Below are positions 50,791 through 59,163 of a stretch of DNA of 64,000 bases, piece after piece; position 1 is the first letter of the stretch, and the number at the start of each line of letters is the position of its first letter. The DNA comes from Pusillimonas sp044464525 (lineage in GTDB: Bacteria > Pseudomonadota > Gammaproteobacteria > Burkholderiales > Burkholderiaceae_B), in contig NZ_JBIQLE010000011.1 of NCBI RefSeq assembly GCF_044464525.1, forward strand, positions 1 to 64,000, in the 5' to 3' direction. The notes under the pieces are model-generated. The model saw nothing but the letters and a program-made list of their open reading frames with translations. It had not been told where the DNA came from and made no database searches. Both the position numbers and the translations under genes were made by a program.

Positions 50791-52826
50791 TTGTCGGTAC
50801 GGCGGGGCACATCGACCATGGCAAGACCACCCTGGTGCGGGCGCTGACCGGGGTAGAAACCGATCGCTTGAAAGAAGAGAAAAAACGCGGGATTTCCATT
50901 GAGCTGGGCTATGCCTACACGCCATTGGAAAATGGCGACATATTGGGCTTCATCGACGTGCCCGGCCATGAAAAGCTGATACACACTATGGCCGCCGGTG
51001 CGACCGGCATAGATTTCGGCTTGCTCGTGGTGGCGGCTGACGATGGCGTCATGCCTCAAACTCGCGAGCATCTCGCCATTTTGAGCCTGCTTGGGGTGTC
51101 GCAAGGCGCCGTGGCACTTACCAAGATCGACCGCGTTGAGCCGGCTCGCCTGCAAGAAGTGCATGCTCAATTGGCGGTGCTTGCCGAGGGAACGTTTCTT
51201 GAAGGCATGCCGGTGTTCGAGACCAATGCCGCCGCTGTCTTGCCTGAGGCAGACCAACCTGCGCATGACGGCTCGGAAAGTGACCATTTCCGCGATAAGG
51301 GCGCAGACGGGCACGATGCCGGCGGCTTGAGCGGCAGAGGTTCGTCGCTCGACATGCCAGGCATTGCCGCATTGCGCTTGCATCTGCACGAAGCGGCCCA
51401 AGCCATGGCCGCGCGCCGCTCCGATGGCCTGTTTCGGCTGGCCATAGACAGGGTGTTCTCCCTGCCAGGCCATGGAACTGTCGTAACCGGCACAGTGCAT
51501 GGCGGCGTTCTCAACCTGGATGACGAGACGACATCGTTGCGGCTGATGCCGGCGGGGCGGGCTGTCAGGGTGCGCAGTATCCACGCCCAGAATCAAGCAG
51601 CGCGCCAAGGTCGGGCCGGCCAGCGCTGCGCCTTGAACCTGGGCGGCGTCGAGCGCGATGCCGCCCAGCGCGGAGACTGGATTGCAGACGAGCGCTGTTT
51701 CACGCCTGCGCGCAACGTCGATGTGCAACTGACGCTGCTTGACTCCGCCGAGGCGCCGATGCGAGCCTGGACGTCTTTACACGTGCACCTGGGCGCTGCC
51801 CGCTACGTCGCCCATGCTGTGCCGCTATCGCCCGATCCCTTGCCCAGCGGCCAGACCGGCTGGGTGCAGTTGGTATTCGACGAGCCCGTGTGTTCCATGC
51901 CCGGCGACCGCTTCATCGTGCGCAATGCCCAGGCCAGCCGCACCGTGGGCGGCGGGATGGTGCTGGATGCCAATGCGCCTGATCGGAAACGTCGCAGCGA
52001 ACAACGATTGGCTTGGCTGCAGGCGGTGGCCGAACTGAAACATGGCTCAGGCCTGGGCCACGTGCTTAAAGAAGCCCCCTACGGGCTTGATGAGCTTCGC
52101 CTGATGCGCCTGGTGGGGCGTAGTCCGCAAGACAGTGAGCTGCCGGACGGCGCCTTGTGGGTACAAGCGCGCGGCGAGGGTGCGATACGTACTTTGATCC
52201 TGAAAGATCACTGGGACGCGTTAGCCCGGATGGTTGAGCAGGCTCTGGAAAATTTCCACGAACGCTGGCCCGACGAGCCCGGCCTCGATGCCGCCCGCCT
52301 GCGGCGGGTGGCCTTGCCGACCCTGCCCGAGGCGCTGTGGCCGGCATTGCGCGACGAACTGGTGGCCGACAAGCGACTGGTGCGCAATGGGCCTTGGCTG
52401 CACAAGCCTGGACACGAGGTCGCGCTGACGGAAGGCGAGTCTCAGTTGGCCCAGCGCCTGCTTCCGGCCATTCACGAGGGGGCCTTTGATCCACCCTGGG
52501 TTCGAGACCTTGCGGCCCGATTCGATCAGCCCGAAGACCTTGTGCGGCAATTGCTGCGCAAGGTGGTCCGCGGCGGCCATCTGTACCAGGTGGTTCGCGA
52601 TCTGTTTTATCACCGGGACCAGGTTGCTCGCCTGGCCGAGCTGGTGGACAGCCTGGGCGGCAAAGAGGGGGTCACCGCGGCGGAGTTTCGCGATGCCACA
52701 GGCCTTGGGCGCAAGCGGGCCATACAAATACTTGAGTTCTTCGATCGCGCCGGCTACACACGGCGCTTGCGCGACAGGCACGTGCCGCGTGGCGATAGCG
52801 CGACGTTCTGGCAGCGGCTATCATAG
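50787..52826 (+). CDS. selB: Selenocysteine-specific elongation factor SelB
   Basis: The 679-residue protein has a GTPase domain with P-loop GHIDHGKT (7-14), KKRGISIELGYAY (switch I), DVPGH (57-61) and TKID. EF-Tu-like domains 2 and 3 and C-terminal winged helices that bind the SECIS hairpin (about 400-679) follow. It is about 65 residues longer than E. coli SelB; part of this is an acidic, Gly-rich insert at about 151-187 of the GTPase domain. It delivers Sec-tRNA to the UGA of fdnG. The selC gene follows within 40 bases. Confidence 0.96.
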   Translation: MIVGTAGHIDHGKTTLVRALTGVETDRLKEEKKRGISIELGYAYTPLENGDILGFIDVPGHEKLIHTMAAGATGIDFGLLVVAADDGVMPQTREHLAILSLLGVSQGAVALTKIDRVEPARLQEVHAQLAVLAEGTFLEGMPVFETNAAAVLPEADQPAHDGSESDHFRDKGADGHDAGGLSGRGSSLDMPGIAALRLHLHEAAQAMAARRSDGLFRLAIDRVFSLPGHGTVVTGTVHGGVLNLDDETTSLRLMPAGRAVRVRSIHAQNQAARQGRAGQRCALNLGGVERDAAQRGDWIADERCFTPARNVDVQLTLLDSAEAPMRAWTSLHVHLGAARYVAHAVPLSPDPLPSGQTGWVQLVFDEPVCSMPGDRFIVRNAQASRTVGGGMVLDANAPDRKRRSEQRLAWLQAVAELKHGSGLGHVLKEAPYGLDELRLMRLVGRSPQDSELPDGALWVQARGEGAIRTLILKDHWDALARMVEQALENFHERWPDEPGLDAARLRRVALPTLPEALWPALRDELVADKRLVRNGPWLHKPGHEVALTEGESQLAQRLLPAIHEGAFDPPWVRDLAARFDQPEDLVRQLLRKVVRGGHLYQVVRDLFYHRDQVARLAELVDSLGGKEGVTAAEFRDATGLGRKRAIQILEFFDRAGYTRRLRDRHVPRGDSATFWQRLS

Positions 52827-52833
52827 GGCTTCC

Positions 52834-52872
52834 TTATGGAAGGTCTTTACGGAAAGTCCTTACGGAAGGCAT
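52834..52872 (+). repeat. Three tandem 13-base repeats running into selC
   Basis: TTATGGAAGGTCT (52834-52846), TTACGGAAAGTCC (52847-52859) and TTACGGAAGGCAT (52860-52872) are imperfect tandem copies. The third includes the first nine bases of tRNA-Sec (from 52864), so the acceptor-stem 5' strand is present in near-duplicate twice upstream. This suggests slippage during evolution. Confidence 0.75.
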
Positions 52873-52959
52873 TCGTGTCCGGTGGCACGGCTGGGCTTCA
52901 AACCCAGTTGGGGGCGTCAGACGTTCCCAGGTAGGTTCGACTCCTGCTGCTTTCCGCCA
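52864..52959 (+). tRNA. selC: tRNA-Sec (UCA anticodon)
   Basis: This is a 96-base tRNA of selenocysteine type: an 8-bp acceptor stem (GGAAGGCA with TGCTTTCC, one G-T pair), a long variable arm, anticodon TCA in GGGCTTCAAACCC, the T-loop GGTTCGACTCC, and encoded GCCA at the 3' end. The middle closely follows E. coli selC. It carries serine, then selenocysteine, and reads the fdnG UGA. It lies between selB and the broken copB. Confidence 0.97.
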
Positions 52960-53065
52960 TCTCTTTCGCTTTATATTTGTCCGGTATCGTTCGCTGGTCA
53001 TGGAACGCCGGCTGCCCCGTTTGTATGTTCACATCGACTAACCCTTGTTGAGCCCGCTGTCGTTC

Positions 53066-53754
53066 ATGCAAGTACAAAAAAAATTATTGATGGCCGTGGT
53101 GATGGGGGCGATGCCGTTTGCCGCGCCTGGCCAAACGTCCGGCCAGGAGGAAGACGATGGCTTCTTCTCCATGCAGTTCGACAAGTTGGAATACGTGCGG
53201 GCGCGTGCAGGCGAATGGGTGGCGTACGATGGGCAAGCGTCGCTGGGCGGCGCCAAGAACCAGCTCGTGCTGAAGGCCGAGGGTGTGGCGACGAACGGCG
53301 AATTGCGCGAAGCCAAGAGCCAATTTCTATGGGGCCATTCGGTTGCGACATCCTGGGATACCCAGTTGGGCGTCCGGTTGGACCATGGGCGGGGCATTGC
53401 GCAAAGGCAGTGGCTGGTGCTGGGAGCGGAGGGGTTCGCGTCCGGCTGGCTCGACATCGATCTTGCCGCTCATGTCGGGTCTTCAGGCCGGGCGGCGGTC
53501 GAACTGGACATGGCATCCGAGGTTTCCCTTGCCCGGCGCATGTATTTGCGGCCCCGCATAGAGATGGATTTCTACAGCAGGAATGACGAAAAATGGGGCA
53601 TCGGCTCAGGTTTGTCGGAAGTGACCGTGGGTTTGCGCCTTATATAGGCGTGGAGTGGCAGGGCAAGTTCGGCAAAACCGCCGACTACGCGCGGCAGGAC
53701 GGCGAGCCCAGGCACGAGACCAGGTTCGTGGCTGGCGTAAGCCTTCGTTTCTAG
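53066..53754 (+). pseudogene. copB: Copper resistance protein B (CopB), frameshifted by internal deletion
   Basis: The first frame (53066-53647) encodes a signal peptide (MQVQKKLLMAVVMGAMPFAAPGQ) and most of a CopB barrel (YDGQASLGGAKNQLVLKAEG ... RMYLRPRIEMDFYS ... IGSGLSEVTVGLRLI) and then stops. The next stretch in the +2 frame continues as IGVEWQGKFGKTADYARQDGEP ... VAGVSLRF up to 53754, the normal CopB end. Roughly ten residues that usually link VGLRLRYE to PYIGVEW are missing, so a small deletion removed them and shifted the frame. The Met/His-rich N-terminal part of CopB is also short. No copA is adjacent. A sequencing error is possible. Confidence 0.82.
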
Positions 53755-53909
53755 GGTGCGGGCGGTCGTTGCCCGAAAAGCCAGGTTGGAGCCTTCGTTC
53801 GAAAGGCCTGAAATCAAGTACGATAAAGATAAAGCTTTGAATCATTCTTTTTGCCGCGGCTTCTTTGTGCAGATGAAGGCTTTGCCGCAGGCTTTGTCGG
53901 AGACGTTTC

Positions 53910-54971
53910 ATGTCCGGTTCCCCCATCCTCCAGTCTCCTCCTCGCCTTACTTCGCTGTCGCACGGCGGCGGCTGTGGCTGCAAGATTGCGCCTGGAGTAC
54001 TGTCGGAGCTGCTTGCGGGCATGCCCGGCGTGCAGGCGTATTCAAACCTGCTGGTGGGCAATGAAAGCTCGGACGATGCGGCGGTGTACAAGCTCAACGA
54101 CGAGCAGGCGCTGATCGCCACCACCGATTTCTTCATGCCCATCGTCGACGACCCGTACGATTTCGGCCGTATTGCGGCCACTAACGCGTTGTCCGACGTA
54201 TACGCCATGGGCGGTACGCCCATCATGGCGCTGGCCATTGTCGGCATGCCGATCAATGTGCTGCCCAAGGCCGATATTGCAGCCATACTCGAAGGCGGCG
54301 CCGCGGCGTGCAGCGCGGCGGGCGTGCCCATCGCCGGCGGGCATTCCATTGATTCAGTCGAGCCCATTTACGGCCTGGCCGCCATGGGGCTCGTGCACCC
54401 CAATCGCATCAAGCGCAACGCCGACGCGCAGGCGGGCGATGTGCTGATCCTGGGCAAGCCGTTGGGGGTTGGAGTGTTATCAGCCGCGCTCAAGAAGAAT
54501 TTGCTGTCCGAGGATGGCTATCGGGCCATGATCGATGCCACGACTCAATTGAATCGTCCCGGTATCGCGCTGGCGGCGCTCGATGGCGTGCACGCGCTTA
54601 CCGACGTCACCGGCTTCGGCCTGCTGGGGCATACGCTGGAAATCGCTCGCGGTTCGGGCGTGGCGGCGCATCTGCGCCTGGCCGATCTGCCCTGGCTGCC
54701 CGGCGTGCAGGAACTTGCCCGGCAGGGGGTGGTCACCGGCGCTTCGGGCCGCAACTGGGAAGCTTATGGCGAGGGTATTGAACTTGCCCCGGGTCTGGAC
54801 GAGGCTGATCGTGCCTTGCTGACCGATCCCCAAACCTCCGGCGGCCTGCTGGTTTCATGCCGCGCCGAGGCGGTGCGTCAGGTGCTGGATATTTTCCATT
54901 CCGAGGGCTTCGGCCAGGCTGTTGTCATTGGCGAAATGCGCGACGGCCCGGCTCGTGTGTACGTCGCCTGA
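53910..54971 (+). CDS. selD: Selenophosphate synthetase (selenide, water dikinase)
   Basis: The 353-residue protein has the glycine-rich N-terminal motif GGGCGCK with catalytic Cys22 and Lys25, so it is the cysteine form rather than a selenoprotein. Aspartates in SSDDAAVYKL and TTDFFMPIVDDPYDFGRIAATNALSDVYAMGG bind Mg-ATP. It makes selenophosphate from selenide and ATP for SelA. It lies beyond copB, 156 bases after it, and completes the selenium gene set in this window. Confidence 0.96.
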   Translation: MSGSPILQSPPRLTSLSHGGGCGCKIAPGVLSELLAGMPGVQAYSNLLVGNESSDDAAVYKLNDEQALIATTDFFMPIVDDPYDFGRIAATNALSDVYAMGGTPIMALAIVGMPINVLPKADIAAILEGGAAACSAAGVPIAGGHSIDSVEPIYGLAAMGLVHPNRIKRNADAQAGDVLILGKPLGVGVLSAALKKNLLSEDGYRAMIDATTQLNRPGIALAALDGVHALTDVTGFGLLGHTLEIARGSGVAAHLRLADLPWLPGVQELARQGVVTGASGRNWEAYGEGIELAPGLDEADRALLTDPQTSGGLLVSCRAEAVRQVLDIFHSEGFGQAVVIGEMRDGPARVYVA

Positions 54972-55076
54972 GCCCTGAGCCCTGCGGAGTTTGCAATTGC
55001 GCTTAGAACGTCGCGGCGAAACCGCCCAGCGCGCCGCACGCCCATTAGCCCATACGCTTATTCGCCGAGCCGCGCC

Positions 55077-55613
55077 TTATTGGTCTTTTTTCTCGGATTC
55101 GGCCAGGGCGTTGGGCATGACGTGGCCGCATTCATTGCACGTGCGGTGTTCCAGGGAGTCGTAGAAGCGCTTGTAGGCTTTGCCCACGGGGTCAACCGCA
55201 TAGTCGCTGACGGTGAATTCTTCTTCGTGCAAAAACGCGTCGCACTCTGGGCAATACCATTGAAAGCGATCCACCTCGCCTTCGCGGCGCTTGCGCTCGA
55301 GCACCAACAGATGGGCGTCGGGCGGGAAGCGGGGTGAATGCGGTATGCCGGCGGGCGTGTAGATGACGGAACCTTCGGGAAGCACGGCGATTTCCTCTTT
55401 GCCTTCGGGCGTGCGGTAATGAAGGTTCATCTGCCCCTTGATCATGTACATGACTTCGTCGGTGGGGTTGACGTGGAACTCGCTGCGGTAGGGACGGCCG
55501 CGCGCAACGAAGACCAGTGATTCGGGCTCTTGCCACAGGACGCTGACATAGCGTCCTGTTTCGTCGAGCATATTGCCTTCGCCCGGAAGTGAAACGATGG
55601 GCATTTTGTACAT
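55077..55613 (-). CDS. 3-Hydroxyanthranilate-dioxygenase-like cupin, candidate aminohydroxybenzoate dioxygenase
   Basis: The 178-residue cupin shares the fold of the enzyme at 42729 but is clearly diverged. Iron ligands are kept as His47, Glu53 and His92, with Arg43 and Glu106 in the substrate positions and two Cys pairs (CPEC, CNEC) at the C-terminus. The loop after His92 is one residue shorter (HSPRF instead of HSPQR), which moves the arginine that grips the substrate carboxylate. A related 4-amino-3-hydroxybenzoate 2,3-dioxygenase is known from Bordetella. AGGAGG precedes the ATG. The RidA gene lies upstream in the same operon. Confidence 0.8.
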   Translation of the reverse strand: MYKMPIVSLPGEGNMLDETGRYVSVLWQEPESLVFVARGRPYRSEFHVNPTDEVMYMIKGQMNLHYRTPEGKEEIAVLPEGSVIYTPAGIPHSPRFPPDAHLLVLERKRREGEVDRFQWYCPECDAFLHEEEFTVSDYAVDPVGKAYKRFYDSLEHRTCNECGHVMPNALAESEKKDQ

Positions 55614-55637
55614 GGCGCCTCCTTGTTGTGTGCAGTG

Positions 55638-56042
55638 TCAGCCCAGATAGGCGACGCAGTCCACTTCCACCAGCACACCCTGCCTATGCGGTGTACCACC
55701 CGTGCACGTGCGCGTGGTTTTCTCTCCTTGCATGAACTCGCGAAAGACTTCGTTGAAGGCGGGGAAATCAGAGACGTTGCGCAGGCAGACGCGCATGTTC
55801 ACCACGTTGGCAATGGTGGCGCCACCGGCTTCGAGCACCGCGGCCACGTTGCCAAGCACTTGTTTGGCTTGTTCGCGGATGTCGTCGGACACCACTTCTT
55901 TGGTGGATGGGTCGAGCGGCCCCTGACCGGATACATAGAGAAAATCGCCTGCGCGGATGGCTTGAGCCAGGGGTGAGGGCGTGTTCTTGTCGGTAAACCC
56001 GGTAGTGGGTGCGGCGTTGCTATGGACAATAATCTTGGGCAT
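55638..56042 (-). CDS. RidA/YjgF-family protein, candidate 2-aminomuconate-type deaminase
   Basis: The 134-residue protein has the RidA fold (GDFLYVSGQGPLDPSTKEVV ... QAKQVLGNVAAVLEAGGATIANVVNMRVCL) and the conserved Arg111 (TRTCTGG) followed by EVDCVA. RidA proteins hydrolyse enamines and imines; several act as 2-aminomuconate deaminases in aminophenol pathways. With a ring-opening dioxygenase directly downstream (24 bases), removing the amino group from the ring-cleavage product is the likely job. It is the first gene of this two-gene leftward operon. Confidence 0.82.
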   Translation of the reverse strand: MPKIIVHSNAAPTTGFTDKNTPSPLAQAIRAGDFLYVSGQGPLDPSTKEVVSDDIREQAKQVLGNVAAVLEAGGATIANVVNMRVCLRNVSDFPAFNEVFREFMQGEKTTRTCTGGTPHRQGVLVEVDCVAYLG

Positions 56043-56318
56043 TTGGTTATCCTTTGCGCGAGCGGTCGATATTTTATTAGCGATACTAAATTATCTGCTT
56101 ATATCGAGTTTATATGAAAAATCGATATTTTAATGTAGCTCAGAAGCGTGGCATTGTCCACGGCCCGGGTCAATTTGGCCAAGCACTATCTGACTCGGCT
56201 CCACCATATGGCGGACACCTTTGGCTGCACGCTTGAGCACCTTAGGCTTTTGATGTCAGGGCCGCCCGTTCCGTCGGTACAATGCCGGCATCCCTCTCGA
56301 TTTCCATAAGAGCGTATT
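56043..56318. promoter_or_regulatory. Divergent promoter region with direct repeats
   Basis: The 11-base sequence TCGATATTTTA occurs twice, at 56066-56076 and 56122-56132, 56 bases apart, in an AT-rich patch (56060-56135) that also contains ATATCGA and repeated TTATAT. The region separates the leftward deaminase-dioxygenase genes from the rightward tandem-domain LysR gene, so these are good candidates for its operators. A short open frame (56148-56306, rightward, GTG start, ending before the LysR gene) is seen but unrecognised. Confidence 0.45.
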
Positions 56319-57608
56319 TTGGCGGCTGACGAAAAGCGAGACAAGCCTGGAACCGGCTCATTGGCACAGCACTTGAAGCGATTACGCTCGGTGCTGGCGG
56401 TGTGCCGCGCAGGCAGCACGGCACAGGCGGCGGCATTGCTGCCGCTGTCGCAGTCGGCCATCGCTCGTGCGGTTCGCCAACTGGAAGCCCAACTGGGCAT
56501 TCCGGTGTTCGAACGCGGCGCGCGCGGCATGTTGCCCACGCGCGAAGGCCGCATTCTTGCGCATCGGGCCGACCGGGCGCTGACGCAACTCGAGCAGGCC
56601 GAGGCAGAAGCCTCGCGCCTGTCGGACGAAGCCGCTTCCAGCTCCAGCTCAAGCGCGCGTGCGCTCAAGGGGCGCTTCGCCGGCGCCTGTTCTTACCGGC
56701 ATCTGGCCGCATATATCGCGTTCTGCGAAACCCGTTCCGAGTCGGCCGCCGCCCGGCGTCTGAAGGTTAGCCAGCCCGCAATCAGCCAGGCCTTGCGCCA
56801 AGTCGAATACATGCTGGGCACGAGTTTGTTCGAACGCCTGACAAGAGGCATGCGCCTGACCGAAAGCGGTGAGGCGGTCTTGCGGCGCGCCAAGCTGGCA
56901 TTGAACGAGCTGCGTCTAGCTGACGAAGACCTGAGCGAAGTGCACGGGCGTACGCGGGGCCGGATCGTCGTGGGATCTTTGCCGCTTTCGGCCGGTGTGC
57001 TGGTGCCGCGCGCCGTCGATCGCATGTTGGCCAACCACGGTGATCTGCACGTCACTGTCGTCGATGGCACTTACGACGCCCTGCTCAATCAACTGCTGCA
57101 TGCCGACGTCGACGTGATCGTGGGCGCGCTGCGGACCGCCCAGGTATCGCCCCACATCGTCCAGATGCCTCTCTTCGCCGACACCTTGTCGGTGGTGGCG
57201 CGTCACGGTCACCCATTGCTGCATCGGCCGCTGCGCGGCTTGCGCGATTTGGCCGCTGCGTCATGGATAGCGCCTCTGACCGGAACGCCCGCGCGGGATG
57301 CGTTCGAACGCGCTTTCGCGGCCGACGGCGTGCCGGCGCCCGAGGGGCCGCTGGAAGCCAACAGTGCCGTGGTGGTGCAGGCATTGCTGCAGGACAGCGA
57401 TAGGCTTGCCCTATTGTCCCGCCGGCAGGTGCTGCGCGGGATGGCGGCCGGACTGCTGGACGTCATCCCGGTCGAGGTGAAGGAAACGACTCGCGAAATC
57501 GGGCTGGCTCTTCGCAAGGACGCCGACCCCGGCGTGGGTTTGCGTCTTTTCATGGAAGAGATGCGGTCGCTGGTGGAGGACGAATATATAAGCGATACGC
57601 ATAGCTGA
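56319..57608 (+). CDS. LysR-family regulator with two tandem winged helix-turn-helix domains
   Basis: The 429-residue protein is about 120 longer than normal. Residues 18-77 form one LysR DNA-binding domain (LRSVLAVCRAGSTAQAAALLPLSQSAIARAVRQLEAQLGIPVFERGARGMLPT) and residues 125-184 a second (HLAAYIAFCETRSESAAARRLKVSQPAISQALRQVEYMLGTSLFERLTRGMRLT). They are joined by a Ser-rich linker (about 104-114), and a usual effector domain follows from about 213. Both domains look intact. The start is a TTG at 56319, chosen because no later start keeps the first domain whole. It sits between the deaminase-dioxygenase pair and galBCD and probably controls both. Confidence 0.85.
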   Translation: MAADEKRDKPGTGSLAQHLKRLRSVLAVCRAGSTAQAAALLPLSQSAIARAVRQLEAQLGIPVFERGARGMLPTREGRILAHRADRALTQLEQAEAEASRLSDEAASSSSSSARALKGRFAGACSYRHLAAYIAFCETRSESAAARRLKVSQPAISQALRQVEYMLGTSLFERLTRGMRLTESGEAVLRRAKLALNELRLADEDLSEVHGRTRGRIVVGSLPLSAGVLVPRAVDRMLANHGDLHVTVVDGTYDALLNQLLHADVDVIVGALRTAQVSPHIVQMPLFADTLSVVARHGHPLLHRPLRGLRDLAAASWIAPLTGTPARDAFERAFAADGVPAPEGPLEANSAVVVQALLQDSDRLALLSRRQVLRGMAAGLLDVIPVEVKETTREIGLALRKDADPGVGLRLFMEEMRSLVEDEYISDTHS

Positions 57609-57664
57609 ACGGCTAATGTCACTGGTAGGAGGGGGCGGGCTTTGCCACACTATGGGAGATGGCT

Positions 57665-57680
57665 CCCGATACGCATCGGG
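57665..57680. promoter_or_regulatory. Inverted repeat upstream of galB
   Basis: CCCGAT (57665-57670) and ATCGGG (57675-57680) form a perfect 6-base inverted repeat with four bases between, 35 bases before the galB ATG. It may be a regulator site or a short leader hairpin. Confidence 0.35.
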
Positions 57681-57715
57681 TCTCAACAGCTTATTTCATT
57701 CATACAGGAACCCCC

Positions 57716-58465
57716 ATGAACGCAAGTAACGCATCCACCCTACGCGCGGGCCTGGTCATCAGCGCGCACTCGGCCGATTTTGTCTGGCGCTCGGCCGGAG
57801 CCATTGCCAGCCATGTACGTCAGGGCTATCGCATGAAAGTCGTGTGCCTGTCGTTCGGCGAGCGGGGCGAATCGGCCAAACTATGGCGCAAGGGCAGCGA
57901 CATGACCCTTGAAAAGGTCAAAGAGGCACGGCGCGAAGAGGCGCAGAAGGCCGCCGACGTGCTCGGCGCCGAGATCGAGTTTTTCGACCTGGGCGACTAT
58001 CCCATGCGCATAAGCGACGAGGCGCTGTTTCGCCTGGTCGACGTGTACCGAGACGTGCAACCCGCCTTTGTGCTTAGCCATTCCGTCAAAGATCCATACA
58101 ACTTCGACCATCCGCTGGCGATGCACGTGGCTCAAGAGGCTCGTATCATCGCCCAGGCCGAAGGCCACAACCCCGGCCAGAAAGTGGTGGGCGCGCCGCC
58201 CGTGTACGCTTTCGAACCGCACCAGACCGAGCAGTGCGAGTGGGTGCCCAACACCTTCCTGGACATCACCGATGTGTGGGACATAAAGCGCCAGGCCATT
58301 GAGTGCATGGCGGGCCAGGAACATCTCTGGGCGTACTACACCCGCGTCGCGCAGCAGCGTGGTGTGCAAGCCAAGCGCAATATAGGCATTACCGCCAGCC
58401 GCAACATCGAATATGCCGAAGGCTATATGCGGCTTACCCCCGCCGTGGTGGGAGACCTGTCATGA
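57716..58465 (+). CDS. galB: 4-Oxalomesaconate hydratase (PIG-L/LmbE fold)
   Basis: The 249-residue protein, started at the ATG after AGGAACCCCC, has the PIG-L fold with SAHSADFVWRSAG (His18 and Asp21 as metal ligands) and YNFDHPLAMHVAQEAR. This matches GalB of Pseudomonas putida, an unusual member of a deacetylase family that hydrates 4-oxalomesaconate to 4-carboxy-4-hydroxy-2-oxoadipate. Neighbours confirm it: the aldolase and tautomerase of the same pathway follow, each overlapping or touching. Confidence 0.9.
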   Translation: MNASNASTLRAGLVISAHSADFVWRSAGAIASHVRQGYRMKVVCLSFGERGESAKLWRKGSDMTLEKVKEARREEAQKAADVLGAEIEFFDLGDYPMRISDEALFRLVDVYRDVQPAFVLSHSVKDPYNFDHPLAMHVAQEARIIAQAEGHNPGQKVVGAPPVYAFEPHQTEQCEWVPNTFLDITDVWDIKRQAIECMAGQEHLWAYYTRVAQQRGVQAKRNIGITASRNIEYAEGYMRLTPAVVGDLS

Positions 58466-59163
58466 TCCGCGGCGTAGTGGTGCAAAACATTCCCCGCGCC
58501 GATGCCGCCGACATCGAAATCCTGAGGGCCGCGGGCGTCGCCACCGTGCACGAGGCGCAAAGCCGCCTTGGCTTGCTGGCGCCGTATATGCGCCCCATTT
58601 GGGAGGGCGCGGCCATTGCCGGGTCGGCTGTTACTGTGTTGGTGGCGCCGTCCGACAACTGGATGCTTCACGTGGCTGTCGAGCAGTGCCGCGAAGGTGA
58701 TGTATTGGTGGTGGCGCCCACCTCCGAATGCCTGGACGGCTATTTCGGCGAGCTATTGGCCACCTCGCTTGCGGTTCGCGGCGTTCGAGGCCTGATTATC
58801 GACGCCGGCTGCCGCGACGTCAGAGACCTCAAGAAAATGGGTTTTCCCGTGTGGTCCAGGGCGGTGTCGGCGCAAGGCACGGTGAAAGAAACGCTGGGCT
58901 CGGTGAACGTTCCCGTGGTTTGCGCCCAGCAGATCATCAACCCCGGCGATGTAATCGTGGCCGACGACGACGGCGTGGTTGTTGTGCCGGTGGCCAACGT
59001 GGCCCAGGTGGCGCGCGCGTCTCAGGCCCGGCTTGAAAAAGAAGCGAAAACGCGCGAGGCGCTGGCGAAGGGAATTTTAGGGCTCGACTATTACAAGATG
59101 CGCGAAAAGCTCGCAGAAAAGGGCCTGCGTTACGTCGATTCGCTTCAAGATTTGCGAGGTTGA
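58462..59163 (+). CDS. galC: 4-Carboxy-4-hydroxy-2-oxoadipate aldolase
   Basis: The 233-residue RraA-like aldolase has catalytic Arg118 and Asp119 (GCRDVRDL) and the upstream GELLATSLAVRGVRG. It cuts 4-carboxy-4-hydroxy-2-oxoadipate to pyruvate and oxaloacetate, the last step of the gallate and protocatechuate 4,5-cleavage routes (also called LigK/ProA). The ATG at 58462 overlaps the galB stop (ATGA); the longer frame starting inside galB is rejected. Confidence 0.93.
   Translation: MIRGVVVQNIPRADAADIEILRAAGVATVHEAQSRLGLLAPYMRPIWEGAAIAGSAVTVLVAPSDNWMLHVAVEQCREGDVLVVAPTSECLDGYFGELLATSLAVRGVRGLIIDAGCRDVRDLKKMGFPVWSRAVSAQGTVKETLGSVNVPVVCAQQIINPGDVIVADDDGVVVVPVANVAQVARASQARLEKEAKTREALAKGILGLDYYKMREKLAEKGLRYVDSLQDLRG

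Noticed and set aside
52960..53065. Integration site at the 3' end of tRNA-Sec
   Set aside because: No integrase, no repeated tRNA 3' end and no island-like genes follow; copB and selD continue normally.
56148..56306. Short rightward open frame upstream of the tandem-domain LysR gene
   Set aside because: About 52 codons with a GTG start and no family I recognise; it could be a gene remnant, but the support is too weak to list as a gene.
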